Origin: Pomphorhynchus laevis
Lineage: Eukaryota; Acanthocephala; Palaeacanthocephala; Echinorhynchida; Pomphorhynchidae
NCBI GenBank assembly: GCA_012934845.2
Contig: WNNJ02003018.1
Coordinates: forward strand, 213,329 to 277,328
Direction of reading: 5' to 3'
Length of the DNA stretch: 64,000 nucleotides
The notes beneath the pieces were generated by a model. The model saw only the letters and a program-made list of their open reading frames with translations, had not been told where the DNA came from and did no database searches. Below, piece by piece: positions 23,601 through 33,655 of the stretch. Each line of letters begins with the position of its first letter. Within the stretch, counting starts at the first letter, position 1. The position numbers and the translations under genes were made by a program.

Positions 23601-24724
23601 TTTCACAATTTAGATCCAATATATACTCGAGCACAACAATAATTAGATAGTTTAGATAGCTAAACTACATTAGATAGTTTTAAATATGTAATACAAATGA
23701 TTATATACTCTTATAAACTACACCTATTTTCCCATTTGGTTTATTATATAAGATAAATATAGCATATAATATCCTTACATTTCTCAGAATAAATATAAAT
23801 TTTATCTTTATAATTGTTTATTATTTATAATTATTTATCTTTATTTTTAATTTATATTTAATATTAAATACGTAGAGTCAGTTAGCTGATTTGAATTGTT
23901 ATTGGTACAAACAAAAACAGAACATTTTTTGTGATTTTTTATATTTTTTAATTTATATGTTTGTATTTTTGTAATAAAAGGGTTTTCGATGATTATAGTA
24001 GAATATAGTAAAATATAAAAATAATAAATTTATTTGTTATTTTTTCAATCCTTAAATTAATAATTTTAAGAAGAAAGAACGAATTGAAGTCATTTTTATT
24101 TTATTTGAATATTCTTCCGTAATTTTATTAATTTTATCTGAATGATTAAATAAATTCGAGTAAATTTAAAAATAATTTATTTTATCCTTTAATTAATTTA
24201 GATGTTGAACCAGCTATATTTCGTAACCTATCCTTTCTTAGTAATTACAAGGTTTACAGAACACGGCAACTTCAAAAATATCATTATTCAAACAATAGCC
24301 GTCTTGGTTCTCTTATAATAATAGCTGATCCTGGATATCTCATATTTAAATCGAATATTTCCCTACGAAATTCGACACAAAGTATTAAATCGCTGGCTTG
24401 ATTGCTTCTATAACATTTTTATTCTTAGAAGGGAATCATGGATATTTAAACAATGTTGAAGACATGCATACAATCTTTATGGCTAAAGGACCTTCATTTC
24501 GACCAAATTCCTCAATTGACTATATGAAAATTGTAGACATATTTCCTTTGTTAGTAGAACTGCTTAAGTTAGATTCACACATTTCAATGCAGATATCAAG
24601 TATTAACAAATTTGATGTAGGCTCGTTGCAGACAACTGCTCCATTACTTAATTATGTACCTCAAGACCACAATGTTCAACCACGATCGTCTACGCTGTAT
24701 TTCTGTAAGTTGACATTTGTTTAA
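14659..24724 (+). CDS. Ectonucleotide pyrophosphatase/phosphodiesterase (ENPP family), spliced
   Basis: A zinc phosphodiesterase ectoenzyme of the NPP family; family members split nucleotide or phospholipid phosphodiesters outside the cell. Exon 1 (14660-15494) has LLISFDGFRHDY (first metal Asp), the nucleophile region ATVTFPNHFSIATG, HGI, NEPDNTGHEHGP and VSDHGMTD. Exon 2 is 24202-24381 (NYKVYRTRQLQKYHY, SLIIIADPGY). After a 47-nt intron, exon 3 starts at 24429 with GNHGYLNNVEDMHTIFMAKGP, supplying the last metal His. Phases agree: exon 1 ends in phase 1 at a GAAG/GTATTT donor, exon 2 begins in matching phase, and the small intron is phase 1. A strong GTAAGT donor at 24705 suggests a further unseen C-terminal exon; without it the frame stops at 24724. 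The ATG at 14660 directly follows a CAG acceptor, so an upstream exon is possible. All catalytic residues appear present. Confidence 0.85.
16130..18400 (+). mobile_element. Divergent non-LTR element, RT fragment
   Basis: The plus-strand reading gives RT blocks: CPKDLRPISNKNSLVSIYEK (about 17660), FHGFVKGRSAHLAVGEAHR, VAVFLDFSAAFDRM (motif A) and, after a frame change near 18045, QGSPFSP and VIYADDTSALFSG (motif C, 18133). An upstream open stretch at 17080-17547 and a small one at 16263-16502 (79 codons, rich in Lys) probably belong to the same element but are not recognisable. It is 3' of no identifiable endonuclease. The clade is uncertain: the FSAAFDRM and YADDT motifs fit the Jockey/I/R1 breadth. 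It lies inside ENPP intron 1, in the same orientation as the gene. Confidence 0.6.
18458..18517 (+). other. Stem with hammerhead-like boxes in 3' region of the LINE fragment
   Basis: CCAACATTAA (18458) can pair with TTAATATTGG (18488-18497) with one mismatch, enclosing GACCGAAACG. A CTGATGAGGTC follows at 18506. GACC and GGTC are complementary and the CTGATGA and GAAA boxes are exact, but the order is that of a stem-II-open hammerhead and a convincing stem I is missing. A functional ribozyme is therefore not claimed. Confidence 0.3.
19021..19054. repeat. Perfect 14-bp hairpin
   Basis: ATGTCCGTTGCACG and its exact reverse complement flank a 6-base loop AGGTAA. The GC-rich arms stand out from AT-rich intron DNA. 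No ORF is present. It could be the end of a small inverted-repeat element. Confidence 0.6.
19243..19366 (+). mobile_element. PLE 3' end (structured element copy 2), left of the E1 insertion
   Basis: 5'-truncated PLE copy that starts within stem P1 of the structured RNA element. A partial tandem duplication of GCCCCGCTGCTATGTTG lies just upstream (19227). P2 is intact; P1 is weakened here. It continues to the tail sequence TAGTCAATTCATAAAAAT (19349-19366), where E1 is inserted. The tail resumes at 23188. Confidence 0.8.
19870..22515 (+). pseudogene. E1 RT and restriction-like endonuclease ORF (broken)
   Basis: RT blocks: PGCLGLRPEHLQDML (about 20410), YIAGANLIALPKK, AWAKIDLSNAF (motif A), EEVQQGDPLGPFLFALAIKK (20940) and MWYLDDGIVGG (motif C with LDD, 21043). 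Thumb and linker follow with MHLLGIPIGDESF and VGFLLLKHCASS. Near 21955 a zinc finger of C-x2-C-x9-H-x3-C type (CGRCMRIADKEGIHSLTC) precedes the endonuclease block LRERPTDILFYGDPPHAIDF, AVTHP and later VKDRKYKS, which fits the PD-(D/E)xK fold of REL LINEs. The frame ends LASLDQI at 22515. About five breaks. The same layout occurs in E2. Confidence 0.75.
22519..23144 (+). pseudogene. LIM-domain segment carried by E1
   Basis: The open frame 22519-23016 has a poorly conserved first 100 residues and then MGPKFGGAIEKCSLCGTTVY, the first half of a LIM zinc-binding domain (C-x2-C). A one-base frame change after QWHEM (near 22982) separates it from FRCKTCNTTLTLGTY, GEIYCKGCFADKLLP and a charged tail ending EEEMKASKQL at 23144. 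Spacing of the Cys/His ligands fits a single LIM domain, nearest in look to EPLIN/LIMD2-type LIM domains (TLTLGTY). LIM proteins are host cytoskeletal or nuclear adaptors and are not standard LINE parts, so capture of a host sequence is the likely origin. Confidence 0.65.
23188..23400 (+). mobile_element. PLE 3' tail right of the E1 insertion
   Basis: It resumes the PLE tail after E1: ATTCATAAAAATGACG, an AT-rich stretch shared with 34115-34300, and the terminal ACTCAGTTAGCTGATTTG block at about 23357. No coding content. Confidence 0.75.
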
Positions 24725-24837
24725 TTATAGTCAATTATTAAATCAATTTTTCATAATTATTACACTAATACACCAGATTATTACCAGATTATTATCTAAA
24801 TTGATGTTGAATTATTGTTTATTGTCCAAGTTAAATC

Positions 24838-24925
24838 AGTTTTGTTTGTACAAAAGCGGTTTGCCTACAAACCGTTTTCTCGGTTTGCTGTGCCTAAAAA
24901 ACGTTTATTTTCCTTAATAGCGTTT
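24838..24925. repeat. Repeat copy a of a palindrome-bearing sequence
   Basis: Sequence from GTTTGTACAAAAGCGGTTTG to AAACGTTTATTTTCC is repeated at 25330-25425. This copy lacks about 13 bases of one palindrome arm. Together the two copies flank a LINE ORF1 fragment. Confidence 0.6.
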
Positions 24926-24985
24926 TTTAGATAAAATACTTTTACATGGAAAAAACCTTTTAAATGGCTTCAATATAAAAACCTT

Positions 24986-25270
24986 TTAAATGGAAATAAT
25001 GGCGGAAATGATGCCGACAGTATCAGACGAATTCAGAACGACCTTAAACAATCGAGGACGATCATTATCCTTAAGTAATCGGCCTAATCTGAATGCCGCG
25101 CGAATTTGTAAATCATTCAGACATGTATGTTGACAATCGCGGAGAACAACAAATAGAATTGAACGAACATGCGCCAGGTCGTCATCAAGTCTGCATTGAT
25201 TATTAAGTGCTAAAGATTCCCTGAGTGATGTGAATGCTTGTCCAATGTTTGATTCAAAAAAATATAGCAA
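24986..25270 (-). mobile_element. LINE ORF1 fragment
   Basis: A minus-strand 94-codon open piece with RLDDDLAHVRSILFVVL, IRAAFRLGRLLKDNDRPRLF and KVVLNSSDTV. This aligns with the middle of ORF1 of LINE B (RLDDDLGHLQSILSVVL, RPRLLKVVFNS). Both ends are cut. It lies between two copies of the palindrome repeat. Confidence 0.7.
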
Positions 25271-25329
25271 ATATAAGTTTGAGAAGGTATTTTATTGATG
25301 TTTAACTATTTTTTATTGTAGGAGTTAAA

Positions 25330-25425
25330 TCGGTTTCGTTTGTACAATAGCAAACCGAGAAAACGGTTTGCCTACAAACCGTTTTCTCGGTTTGCTTTAC
25401 CTAAAAAACGTTTATTTTCTTTAAG
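25330..25425. repeat. Repeat copy b with 22-bp perfect palindrome
   Basis: 25349-25370 is the exact reverse complement of 25375-25396, separated by CCTA. The arms begin AGCAAACCGAGAAAAC. Flanking bases match copy a at 24838. It has the look of a small foldback or MITE-like element. Confidence 0.7.
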
Positions 25426-25985
25426 AACGTTTTCCAGATTTATGAAAAACGTAATAACGTTTATTTACTAGCACAATATATCGTTATAATCGTAACGGTT
25501 ATTAATCGTAATAATCGTTATAATCGTTATAAATCTTTATAAATCGTAATAATCGTTATATAAAATATAACGAAGTAGCAATTAAAATTGAACTACGAGT
25601 AAATTGAACTATAAATTAAAGCATTAAAATTAAAATAATTGATTAACTGTTCATATTACAATTTCTATAGTATACCCTTCATATATTTGATTAAAGGAAA
25701 TATAAATTCAATCGTTGAGAATTGCATTCGTTTCAAACTTTTCTTGTTTCATTTTGGTGAAATAAAAATATAAAAACGAGTATTTATTTGGATTTCACAA
25801 TTTCTTTATTTGCTACTTTCGATGGTTTTGTCATTTTTAAGCAATAATTACTATTTAGTTCACCATTTAGCTTAGGTGAATATACTTTTTTGTAAATTTT
25901 ATAATTTAGTAGGTGTCATTATCGGTAACTTCAAGTCTTCATTCCGGAAATCCAACAAGGAAATCTATCATTGTGAATTGCTTAA
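25426..25985. repeat. AT-rich stretch with degenerate ATCGTTATA repeat
   Basis: 25483-25570 holds many spaced copies of AATCGTTATA/AATCGTAATA variants. The rest is AT-rich without a recognisable gene. Confidence 0.5.
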
Positions 25986-25989
25986 TTAA

Positions 25990-28140
25990 AAAATTGTGGC
26001 CATAAACTAAACTCTTCTTCTTTTTCTTTAGCGTTTCTCCCGTGTAGGGGCGGGGTCCGCTTCTTTTGAAAGTTGCCTCCATTTGGCTTTATCGAGGGCA
26101 TCTTTGGTTTCCAGACTAACACTAATATAATCCTGACGTGTAACGTCCATTTATCGCAATTGGGGTCTTCCTATCGGTCGTTTTCCATCCACTGTCACGG
26201 TGATGTTATTTGATGGCATGTGTTCGTGTGCGCGGATAACGTGGCCATACCATTGTAGTCGCCTTTCGTGGAGTTTATTATTGACACTATGCCAAACTGG
26301 TTCCATATTTCGTTCCGGGCATGATCTTTAAGAGTTTTTTCTGCTGTCCACCGAAGCATTTTTGTCTCCATTGCGGCCACTTTGCGTTCTTCAGATTTGG
26401 ATATCGGCTAATATTTAGGGCCACAGAGTGCGACGGGACGTATTACAGTTTTGTAAATTTTCGACTTTAGTCGGTCTTTTATCTTCGGATCACAAAAAAT
26501 ACCTGTAACTGATCGCCACCTCATCCAGGCTGCATTTATTCGAAAGGAGACTTCTGCATGTAAGTTACCATCTGCCGCTATGGTTGAGCCAAGGTATTTG
26601 AACGCATTTGTTCAGTGCAGCGTGTGCTTTTCAAACTGTAATAGCTGATCATCATCCATATTTGTGGTCAGGTATTATGTTTTACGCGCGTTAAGGTATA
26701 GACCGAACTGTTTGAGTCGATTTTCTGAACTATTTATATGTTGCTGGAGGTCATATTTATCTACGGACGAGCATGACGGCATCAGCATATATAATCGTCC
26801 ACGGAAACTGCTTGTATTTTCCCAGTCTTCATCAGCTTTGCTCGTGAGCCAGACGTGGTAACTGCGTTTTTTTTGTCGAACACTTTCTTTTACTTCCTCA
26901 GTCCACAACCATGAACTTTTATTGAGTCGTCGTGTTTCAGGTTTCGTAGTACAAAGCATATTCAGAACAAACTTCGTAATAGACGTTTTGGTTTTTTCCC
27001 ATGTTTCATTTATCGCTGTTATGGGTACCAAATTTATAAGAGGCATCAAGTCGGATTTCGCTTCCTTGAATTTCCATTATTTTATACGAGGTCTTACGTT
27101 ACGTTCTATGTGAGTTTGCTTCGGCAAGGTGGTCGTAACGACAGGTTTATGTTGAGTTGTCACTGTTTTATACGGGATAGATTTCGTATCGTATACGAGT
27201 TTGAGATCACTTCATCGAACAAGAATATAGTCGATTTGGATTTTATTTGGGGCGCTGTGGAAAGTGATGAGGTGTGATGCTCGTTTTTGAAACCACGTAT
27301 TGCATATGACGAGGTCATGTGCGTCTGCGAATTCAAGGATATGTTCACGATCTTCGTCCGAATCCCTTTCCACAATGACAGTTGTGTCATTCCTTTGCGA
27401 CACCGACATGTCCATTTAGATCTCCATCGATTATTATCATATCATCCTTTGGTACTTTAGCGGTCAGTTCGTCGATATGCGTCCAACACTCTCTTTGACT
27501 ATCTTGTCGCATTCGATTTGAGGCGCATATGCGCTGAAGATGTGAACTATCCAATTATCATAGGCGACGGTGATTTTCATCATTAGATCACTGTATCGAT
27601 GTACTTCGGCAATACAATTTTGGAAACGGCTGGAGACAATGATGTCAACGCCACTCATCGTTTTAGGTGTGCCGTCGTATATACATTTGATGCCGAAACC
27701 AATTTGTTTGGATTTGGCGCCCGACCAACGTGTTTCTTGCACTGCACATATATCCATTCGTCGTCTTTCTAGTACCTTCTCGATTTCCGAAGAACGGCCA
27801 GTCAGCGAACCGACATTGAGTGTTACCATTCGAACTCGTTGTCTTGTTGTGATTTCGTTTGTTAGCTAGTTTAGTTACCCCCCCTGCAGTCGCTTTTACT
27901 GCAGAGACCCTTTATGACTTATCGTTCAGGACAAGCCGTACCTGAGCGCATCGCTTACCGGGGACGCCGTAGTTCTAACGTTCAGAGCATTGGGATAACA
28001 TTTTATAAAGTTGATGCGACGGTTTTGCTTTACGGCTGGCTTGCCATGAAGTCTATCGCCAACACTTCTCCTTTCTCAGCACGGGTTTGGGACCGGCCAT
28101 GACGGAGTTCGGCCATAAACTTAAGTGCGGTAATAATAAA
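25990..28140 (-). mobile_element. RTE-clade LINE with internal RT deletion
   Basis: On the minus strand a leader (28140-27840) is followed by the APE endonuclease (27829-27464): VTLNVGSLTGRSSEIEKV, MDICAVQETRWSGAK and later VHIFSAYAPQ. A connector region follows with many stops (27415-26800). At about 26800 the text jumps from the pre-RT connector to the motif C region (IIYADAVMLVR), so most RT fingers and palm are deleted. The 3' part has NAFKYLGSTIAADGNLHAEV, NAAWMRWRSVTG and LKSKIYKTVIRPVALCG, typical of RTE/BovB elements. The element is long dead. Shorter relatives lie at 31505-32055 and 33405-33655. Confidence 0.75.
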
Positions 28141-29040
28141 TGGGTCTAGAAGTCATTATCTACATTCAGAAGTCGTATTCGATTATGTTTTATTTAGATA
28201 AAAGTTTTAATCTTTATTTGCTTACTGTTAAAGAATATAATGTAAGCAAGTGCATATTAGTCTGAATTTTAGTCTGAATTTAAAAACCAGAACGATCTGA
28301 TCGCAGATTAAACACTTTTATTCTTAATATAATTTTGTATTTCAAATGTTGTATATAATTTTCATAACAGAAATATGAAATTTAATAACATTTACATAAT
28401 CTCGGATTTATGTCTATATCCATCTTATTTTATACGAATAAGATCGCAGTGTATTATGCCTATCAAATGTTTGATCATAAGATTACAATGTTGTATTATT
28501 TTTGATTTGGCTATAATATTAATTTAAAAAAGGATTTAAATACTTTGCTATATAAAATTTTGTAAGATTGCGCTTGCTTTATATTTTCGTGATTTGTGAT
28601 GCCGTCAGCTGAAATATCTTTAGTAAATAAGAAAATGATGTATTGCCTTTTTATTGGCTATTCGACTTAATAAATCGAACAATAAATGTGCTTATCAAAT
28701 GTTGGGTTATTTCTGATCATAAGATCATAGATGTAACTGTAGTAACACATTTTTATTTTGGACTAAACATTATATTAATTCAAAAAATATATAAAATTTT
28801 AATTTAAAAAAGAATTTAAAACTTTGTAATCAGGTTTATTCACTAATTCATCAACTTAACAGCGTGATCAAATTGCATAAAAGCAATTTGAAATGCGTAT
28901 TCGAAGACAAATCCAAAACATTTCCAAGTGAAGATTTAAAATTATTTTTTAAATCTTCTTTAAATTATATTTTAAATTAATATTAGTATATTATATTTAA
29001 ATTGTTAAATTTTTTTTGCTTTTGTTTAGTTTTATTTAAA
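28141..29040. other. AT-rich, no gene seen
   Basis: About 900 bases of low-complexity AT-rich DNA. I see no coding motif, repeat array or structured element in it. Confidence 0.5.
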
Positions 29041-29210
29041 ATGTCTCAATTAATAATATATCCAGCTTTTGCAATTCTTAAATTTTCATTATTATATTTT
29101 ATTATAATAAAATATAATAATATAAAAATGTATTTTATATAATAATTATAAAAAAGTATTATAATTATAATATTTTGTTCTTTAAAATTATTATTTTTCA
29201 AATAAATAAA

Positions 29211-29727
29211 TTGGTTACCAACATACAAAGGGTTCCCGCGAATGGGCCCGTCAAACACATCAAAACTATCAATATTGTCATTTGATCCTGAAATATAAAT
29301 TATCAAATTATTGAATAACAGAGATCAGGCCATACAATGGAGTGGGTTAAGAGAAAATACGGACGGTGATATATCATTTCTGGACGTGTTGATAAAGAAA
29401 ATAAATTGTAGATTTACAACGGATGTATATAGTAAACCAAATAAAATACCGTGGTGCCCAACCAAATGAAATACGCATGTACCTACTAACTACAAAATTA
29501 TGGACGCTAAAGCGCTTTATGATCGAACTTTTAACATATTCTCGACACTAATTGTTGGTGATAGACAATTCCAGCGAATCTCGAAAATGTTGGAATCTAG
29601 TAATTTTCTTATTTGGGAATACGTCAAGTAATTCATTGTTGTCTTAGGAATAAATTTTTTTTAAATATAAATTGGTTACGAACATACAAAGGGTTCCAGC
29701 AAATGGGCCCGTCAAACACATAAAAAA
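29211..29727 (+). mobile_element. Penelope-clade RT fragment between 55-bp direct repeats
   Basis: 29320-29640 reads, in the plus sense, DGDISFLDVLIKK, TTDVYSKPNK and KALYDRTFNIFS, the C-terminal RT region of a classical Penelope-type element, different from the PLE1/2 family. It lies between two nearly identical 55-base segments (29211-29265 and 29672-29727, containing AACATACAAAGGGTTCC). The coding piece has internal stops. Confidence 0.55.
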
Positions 29728-29894
29728 CATTGTTTGTCAACAAGATTACGAAGTCACCGATACAAGTCAGTGTTCGTTAGTATTTTTTAAACTCGCAGGT
29801 AGCGTTGAGCCCCCGTCGCAGTCAATAGAGGATAATACTGTTGCGAAGGATGGAATTTTAATATTATAATAATATTAATAATATAATAATATTT

Positions 29895-30370
29895 TTTATA
29901 AACAATATTTATAACAGCACATTTGTAGGGGTAGGTTGGAGGCAAAAATTCCGATATCATGTATGCGATGGACGGTTGCATGATCATAAATTAGTATGTC
30001 ATCGGCGTATTGCATGACGTTCAAGGAATAAGGTTTAGAAAACGGAGAGAAATTGCTAATCAGAAGAGAGAAAAACAGGAAACCTTTTCGATATAAATTT
30101 AAAAGAGTTTTAATTGATTTTAATTTAATGTTCATATCCAGATATATACGTTCTTTATCTAGTTTTATTAAAAGTTCTTTGTCTAGTTTTTATCTAGTTT
30201 CATTATCCAGGTAGCCCTTTAATAAAAGGGCTACCTGGATAAATTTAAAAAAATTATAAGTTTAAGACACATATGTCATCAATATATCGAAACATATATT
30301 TCATATATTCATATAATTTATATTTAGTTTTTAAACAGTATAAACAAATTCATATTCTATATCGCATATA
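29895..30370 (-). mobile_element. LINE J2 scrap joined to a PLE scrap
   Basis: Minus strand: 30075-29910 has NVMQYADDILIYDHATVHR, the YADD region of the J2 LINE family. 30370-30100 carries PLE1-like RT pieces, including the FRYIDD region (complement near 30280) and the text that follows it. Both are short and broken; the join is at about 30085. Confidence 0.5.
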
Positions 30371-30900
30371 TTTTGTTTAAATATTAATAATTTTGAGTTA
30401 TCAAAATTATCAAAATTAAAGTTATTAAAATTATTTAATGCTTATATTAAATCATATATATAAATTGTTGGAATTTGATATTTAGATAAATAACTTTATC
30501 GTCAATAATCAAGTTTTCTTAAGAATTTAAATTATCTAGATAAATTCTTTAGTTATGGTATAACGATTTAAATTTTTAAATAAATAAATTTTATAAAATT
30601 TAGATTCTTTACTCAGTCATATAATAAAGATTTAACAATTTCTAAAAATTAAACATTTTTTTGATTTAATTTTTATAGTACAGTATTTTAAAATGTATTA
30701 ATTAAATTATTTAATGGAAATTTTACAAAATAATTTGAACGTTTTTATTTCACTGTGATTTTACATTTTTATTCTCGATTGATGATTTTAACAATTTTTA
30801 TCCGTCACCAAATGTAAACATACATTTATCATTTAGTAAAATTAAAATAAATGTCTTTTTATTTTGTCAACATACCCTTTCCTTGTTAATTTGTGGATTC
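30371..30900. other. AT-rich, no gene seen
   Basis: Low-complexity AT-rich DNA between the PLE scrap and the small ORF at 30952. No feature recognised. Confidence 0.45.
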
Positions 30901-30951
30901 GAAGATTTTTCTTAAAACGTAAAAATATTGATTTTTATAGTGTATTTTGCA

Positions 30952-31077
30952 ATGGCATGCACAATTTTGCTCGGAATTGTGACGACTGTGGGAATCATTA
31001 AAGCCGGATTGAATATGTTTTTCCCAGGAAGGTGGCTTTTGCGACACTGGACGGGCACAGAAGATTCTCTTGTTTAA
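30952..31077 (+). CDS. Possible 41-residue membrane microprotein
   Basis: The ORF ATG-GCA-TGC to TAA encodes MACTILLGIVTTVGIIKAGL then NMFFPGRWLLRHWTGTEDSLV, written here in two parts. Residues about 3-27 are hydrophobic enough for one membrane span, and the C-terminus is polar. Base composition is clearly less AT-rich than the flanks, which are otherwise empty, and an AATAAA lies near 31191, about 115 bases after the stop. This pattern fits a very small single-exon host gene such as a subunit of a membrane complex, but I do not recognise the family. It could also be one exon of a larger gene. Confidence 0.45.
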   Translation: MACTILLGIVTTVGIIKAGLNMFFPGRWLLRHWTGTEDSLV

Positions 31078-31455
31078 TTCATAGACTAGTCAATTTGTAA
31101 TATATATATTTTGACGTGGTAATGAATATTATGTTAAAAGTAGTTTTGATTTTGAATTTTTATGTTAACTTGAAATAAATTTACTTTGGTCGCTGATCCT
31201 CCATGTTCGAGATTATTCATTCAGTTCTGTACAAATTGTTTTACAAATTTAGATTTAATATAAATTATATTAATATATAATATAAATATAAATATAATAT
31301 TAATATAAATTATAGTTTATTTATATAAAATATTTACTTTAATAAGTGAGTTTATACATATTGTAAATGGTTCACATTTTGAAAATATAATTTCCAATAT
31401 ATACTGGTATCATCAACGTTTATAAAATAATTATATTAAATATTAATTATATTTT

Positions 31456-32114
31456 AATTAATATTTTATTGTATTTAAATAAATATTAGTTATTTTAATT
31501 GAATCATACCAATGACATCGAATAGCTTAGAGGACGAACTCAAGAAGATGTTCAACAGTCTAACAGTACACGATCATAACCTTTCTTGCACGAAATTTAA
31601 TTGAAATGGTGCCTGCGCTAATGTGTTCACGTCTGCCCTCATTACATGTCCATACCATCGCAGCCTTGATTCTCTCAGTTTGTCTGCTATGGGTGCTACG
31701 CCAAATCGCTTGCGGATGTCTTCGTTACGGACATGATCTAGGCGAGTCTTTCCTGCGATCCACCTTAGCATTTTGGTTTCCATGCATCCAAGCTTACGTT
31801 CTGCTTCTGCTGTCATTGCCCAGCACTCAGCACCGTACATTGCTACAGGCCGTATTACGCTTCTGTAGAACTTCGATTTGAGTTTGTCTGGCATGCGTTT
31901 GTCGCACAAAACTCCAGTGGCTGCTCTCCATTTTGTCCAGCTTGCGTTGATGCGAGTGGTGACGTCTTTTGCCACTCCTCCTGTGCTGGAGATGACTGAT
32001 CCCAGATATTTGAACGCAGTTGTCTTTGGCAGAAGCACGCCATTAACTGATATGCAATTAATATTTTATTGTATTTAAATATATTTAAATAAATATTAGT
32101 TATTTTAATTGAAT
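31456..32114 (-). mobile_element. RTE-clade LINE 3' fragment between long direct repeats
   Basis: Minus strand 32038-31574 is an open 154-codon piece: TTAFKYLGSVISSTGGVAKDV, here in part as AFKYLGSVISSTGG, INASWTKWRAATGVLC, RSVIRPVAMYGAECW, ETKMLRWIAGKTRLDHVRNE and RLRWYGHVMRAD, the C-terminal end of an RTE/BovB ORF2. It is 5' truncated. Direct repeats of 49 bases (31456-31504) and 59 bases (32056-32114, with one 10-base internal gain) flank it. They are unusually long for target duplications. A 30-codon ATG ORF on the plus strand at 31512 is of unknown meaning. Confidence 0.75.
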
Positions 32115-33330
32115 TATAGTAACTATTTAATAACCATCCATTATAACGGATGTTATTACATTCGTAATGTCCGCTCATTAAGAAATGCATTATAAAAATT
32201 TCAATTTCTTTACAGTTCTGTAAATCTTTTATAGGACTAAAAAAAATAAAGCTTTATTCTAAAAGTTCATTCTGCTAACATCTTCAGAAAATTACAAACT
32301 AATTGTTTAAACACAATAACCACAAGTTTGCTATTTATATACAACTCATATCAGTAAAGGCCAACTATCAAATAGTCGTAAAATGACTGTAAAATAATCG
32401 TTGTGGATTTTTTACAAAGTCGTTGATTTATGATTGATGAATTCTATAAAATTCTCAGAAACATGTATGAAAAATCATTTTTAAGGTTCGTGGAAACTTT
32501 TAATGGATCTATGAATATAAAATTTAGTTTTAAGTTCTCATTAAAGATAAATATTATTAAAATATTTTACAAAATATCTGAAATAATATAATATTTAATA
32601 AAAATATTTAAATAAAAATAATATTTTATAGTGAAAAATAAAAAAATATTTTGATATATAAAAAATTTTATTATTAAATTATTAATTTAATAATTATTAA
32701 TTAATGATAATTAATTTAATTATTAATTATTTAATTATTAATTTTACATTAATTCGATTCTGTACATGCCATCACATTAAATATTGAACTGATATTTATT
32801 ATCTAACTGATAGCATATTAGATATTGTAAATTGCGATTTTAAAAATTAATGGTTAATCGCCATTCTTGAAAATTAATGAAGTTTTATTTAAAACTTGAA
32901 AATAACATTTTTTTACGAGTTTGTCAGATCTGCCATGTATTATCACAGTGTATTAATACGTCAAATAAATCAGATTAGATAATCGAGTCTACGTATTTTA
33001 TACGATAATCAAAAATAAAGTGAAATAATTATATAGACATCTCCAAATAGTTATGTTTCTATAAACTCAGATAACTGAGCCTACGCATTTTATACTATAT
33101 ATCAGATCAGATATTGAGTCTACGTATCCCAACTCTTTTAACGATTTTTGTTTAATTATTTTAACTCTGTATTAGAATTAATATTTTTAATTCGATTTAA
33201 CATTTTATTTTAATGTTTTATTTAAAATTTAAATTCTAAATTTTAATTTGATATTAATATAAATTGTATAAAATCTTATATAATTATTTATTATTTATTT
33301 TAGTTTTTATTTATATATAGTACAAAATAC
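32115..33330. other. AT-rich with small PLE-tail blocks, no gene
   Basis: Mostly AT-rich. Blocks of the ACTCAGTTA(T/G)CTGAT family occur near 32975, 33065 and 33110 in mixed orientation. No coding motif seen. Confidence 0.5.
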
Positions 33331-33404
33331 GTAGACTGAGTTACGTGATCTGATTTGATTTATTGGATAAGTGATAAATTACCAATTATTTATTATTTTT
33401 TTTC

Positions 33405-33655
33405 AGCGTTTGTTCCGCTTCGCTACGGAGTCCGCTTTTTCTGTATCCATTTGGTTATGTTGCTTGCACGGAAAACGTGGCCGTACCATTGTAGTAGCCT
33501 TTCGCAAAGTTTATCGATACAGCATTTCATAATATTGATGCGACGGTTTTGTTTTACGGCTGGCTGGTCTCAAAGTCTATGGCTAACCCTCCTCCTTTAC
33601 CAGCACGAGCTTGGGACCTGCCATAGGGGAATTTGTCATGGCGGACCAATGAATG
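33405..33655 (-). mobile_element. Short RTE derivative: 5' leader fused to 3' end
   Basis: Minus strand: 33655-33520 matches the leader of the RTE element at about 28100-27990 (shared GATGCGACGGTTTTG). 33518-33405 matches its last coding bases (WYGHVF-like, shared ACCATTGTAGT and CCTTTCG). The middle of the element is absent. It is a compact internally deleted copy. Confidence 0.6.

Larger units (their letters stand above)
15495..24201 (+). other. ENPP intron 1 (8.7 kb, retroelement-filled)
   Basis: It begins GTATTT and ends TTTAATTAATTTAG; the reading phase fits across it. Contents: 15536-16130 AT-rich without a recognisable gene; a LINE fragment (about 16130-18400); 18520-19226 mostly AT-rich; a PLE 3' end split by REL LINE E1 (19243-23400); and 23400-24190 AT-rich with another ACTCAG/TTAGCTGATTT block at about 23880. 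Confidence 0.75.
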
